Below are positions 62,346 through 64,000 of a stretch of DNA of 64,000 bases, one piece after another (within the stretch, counting starts at the first letter, position 1; each line of letters starts with the position of its first letter). Both the position numbers and the translations under genes were made by a program. The notes below the pieces were generated by a model. It had not been told where the DNA came from. It did not search any database and saw nothing but the letters and a program-made list of their open reading frames with translations. Origin of the DNA: Apteryx mantelli (taxonomy: Eukaryota; Chordata; Aves; Apterygiformes; Apterygidae); NCBI RefSeq assembly GCF_036417845.1, contig NC_089982.1, positions 61,207,684 through 61,271,683 of the forward strand, written 5' to 3'.

Positions 62346-63082
62346 TTGGATGGCGAATGAATTTCATGCTGGTATTCTGGACTAGCATGAAATGTTTACA
62401 GAGAAAGTCACAGCGCTCTGCCTTTCCATCTGCACCTGAGCTGGAGGAGAAAGCAATGCAGGGAGCTGCACTTTCACAGCGCCCGTGGGAGGCAGGTCAC
62501 TCCCGCAGCTGTACTATGGCTATAGGCGCTGGACGCAGAGGAAGGCAGTAGGGCTCAGTGGCAGGAGTAGCATCACATGAAGGGGTCCGTTGGCTGGGCA
62601 TCTGTTAAGATGCAGGCTAAGCCGTCTGAAGCTGTGCTACCCAGATGCGCTGTTGCTTGCATTCTCCCAGTTAGATAAGTTAGGAAGGCTTTTTAACAGT
62701 TAAGCTAGTCTGACAAGGTGAACTTATCTGAACACACCTTCTTCTCTGGGCCCCCTGTCCCCTTTTGCTACTCTTTTGGGGCATAGGAAGACTCAGAATT
62801 GAGCTCTGAATTTTCTTTTATGAAAGTAAAATAATTTATGTAGAGGTTCTGGATTAATAAGTGACCCCAAGTTCTTCCTTTATCCTCAGAATGTGTGTAA
62901 TGTCCTTCACAACAATATGGTAAAACTTATATTGCCCTTGTGCCTGAGAACATATTGCAGGCAACATTATATTCAGTAGTTTAACTTACTTATCTTCAGA
63001 CCAGCAAAAATACCCAAAAATACCATTATTTATCCCCTTCTGTTATACAGCAGCAATGATAAGCACATTGTTAAAGCATATT

Positions 63083-63111
63083 TCACCAGTGCAATTCCAT
63101 TGCCTTCAACT
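63083..63111. repeat. Short ancient repeat fragment
   Basis: The piece caccagtgcaattccattgc followed by cttcaac resembles 'caccagtgtaactccattgacttcaatgg' of old sauropsid repeats. It is too short to assign with confidence. Confidence 0.3.
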
Positions 63112-63329
63112 AAGTTTAAAGCTGTGATTAGAGGAGAATTTGAACAACTGATCCTGACCCACTGTATTTTATAGGTTTATTAACTGAGTGCCATATGTTA
63201 TGATGTGGTATAATGCTAGAAATATCTGTTATGAAATCAGAAAAGGACATCATTCTGCCATTCCTGCTGTTTATGAAAAAATAATTTTAAAAAAGGCAAT
63301 AAAAGTGGCACTGCACATTTTAGTGCACG

Positions 63330-63400
63330 CATGCGCAAATGCATGAGTGCACAAATGCATGGGGATTTGAGTCAAATGTGTGTGCAAATGCATGCAGTCG
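63330..63400 (+). repeat. Triplicated CAAATGCATG in an alternating purine-pyrimidine tract
   Basis: CAAATGCATG occurs at 63336-63345, 63352-63361 and 63385-63394, with related ATGCGC and ATGCAG words around it. The stretch from 63325 alternates purine and pyrimidine (gcacgcatgcgc), which favours Z-form DNA. ATGCAT/GCAAAT resemble POU sites, so it may be regulatory or a degenerate microsatellite. Confidence 0.7.
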
Positions 63401-64000
63401 TATGCTGCGGGTTTCCCTTCTGTGGCTGCAGAGAGTTGTTTGAGGTCTGTACAGAGCTGCACTACCTGCAATACAGATATGATTTTTATAAATAGTGTCT
63501 ACATCTTTTAAATTGCATTAGCTGCTATAGAATTTTTAGTTCTTGCCTCAGCAGGGATAAAGGAACTTATTCCTGGTATTAGTCACATTGCTTAAAGCCC
63601 TATTGTAAAGCACTCAGATGCTGTAATGATAAGCATGGTACAAGAACATGTCTGAAATAGCACAGCTACCTTGACTGTGGAGTGAAGAAAGTAGACTCTT
63701 TAGGTTAAAAGAAGCTGTCAAATCATAATCTGATATCCCGGACAACTCTCTGAATTCTGACTGATACATTAATTTGCATGACTGAGCACCTTATCATTTT
63801 TCTTTAGATTAGAAATGTGGCACATTTAACTTGTATGTTGCTCCCACATCTTAGTCACGTGGGAAAAAAAAAGGCCCTTGGAGACAGATTTTTACAGAAT
63901 GTCCAGAATAATATGAAAAGGGTGAAACTTCTTTTAGAGAGACTGATCCTCTTTCACTCAGCTGGAATAAATTCAGCAGAAAGTTTAATTTCTAGAAAAA

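Noticed and set aside
1..64000. CRISPR arrays, operons, phage or plasmid functions
   Set aside because: Vertebrate sequence; no spaced direct repeats or bacterial gene organisation.
1..64000. Endogenous retrovirus or other integrated virus
   Set aside because: No LTR pair, primer-binding site, gag/pol motif or viral protein was recognised on either strand; solo LTRs could be missed without a search.

Overview
The window looks like a gene-poor, AT-leaning stretch of a bird nuclear genome, either an intergenic desert or a set of very long introns. The organism is inferred from repeats. Two CR1 LINE copies of avian type are present (12625-13456 on + and 34760-35199 on -). The first ends in the ATTCTGTG-type 3' repeat seen in bird CR1s and still carries an open C-terminal reverse-transcriptase segment. 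Nothing is prokaryotic: there are no ribosome-binding sites or operons, CpG is depleted, and runs of A/T are frequent. I recognise no complete host protein-coding gene. Nearly all the six-frame ORFs over 60 codons look like chance.

Layout. 1-1112 reads on the minus strand like a possible last coding exon and 3'UTR. 1.1-12.6 kb is AT-rich with no gene, but holds a POU/octamer-motif cluster (6604-6648) and a perfect 14-bp-stem hairpin (9378-9407). A 5'-truncated CR1 lies at 12.6-13.5 kb. 21.5-22.75 kb has the texture of conserved noncoding DNA. The most striking feature is a Tigger1-like DNA transposon at 26113-27916. It has matching terminal inverted repeats and a TA target duplication, and an internal deletion that removed most of the transposase catalytic core but kept the frame. 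28.1-29.65 kb has a candidate micro-exon and a 3'UTR-like tail. 34.2-35.2 kb has another candidate micro-exon and a minus-strand CR1.

39.12-39.66 kb is the only strong CpG island. It is probably a promoter and first exon, best read on + because of a donor at 39655. A second exon-like segment lies about 400 bp upstream (38587-38729). 43.96-45.33 kb is strongly purine-skewed and holds a 49-bp tandem duplication. 45-63 kb is sprinkled with worn ancient repeats: MIR/CORE-SINE-like pieces, amniote 'tctacact'-type repeats, an old CR1 at 61955-62345 and short fragments with a CCATTGA..TCAATGG-like core. It also has a GC-rich patch (52.1-52.38 kb) and a promoter-like octamer/GC-box/TATA cluster (53.5-53.68 kb).

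The candidate exons do not assemble into a recognisable gene. They are reported separately at low confidence on splice-site and frame evidence only. Identity to transposon families was judged from memory of their consensus sequences and was not computed.
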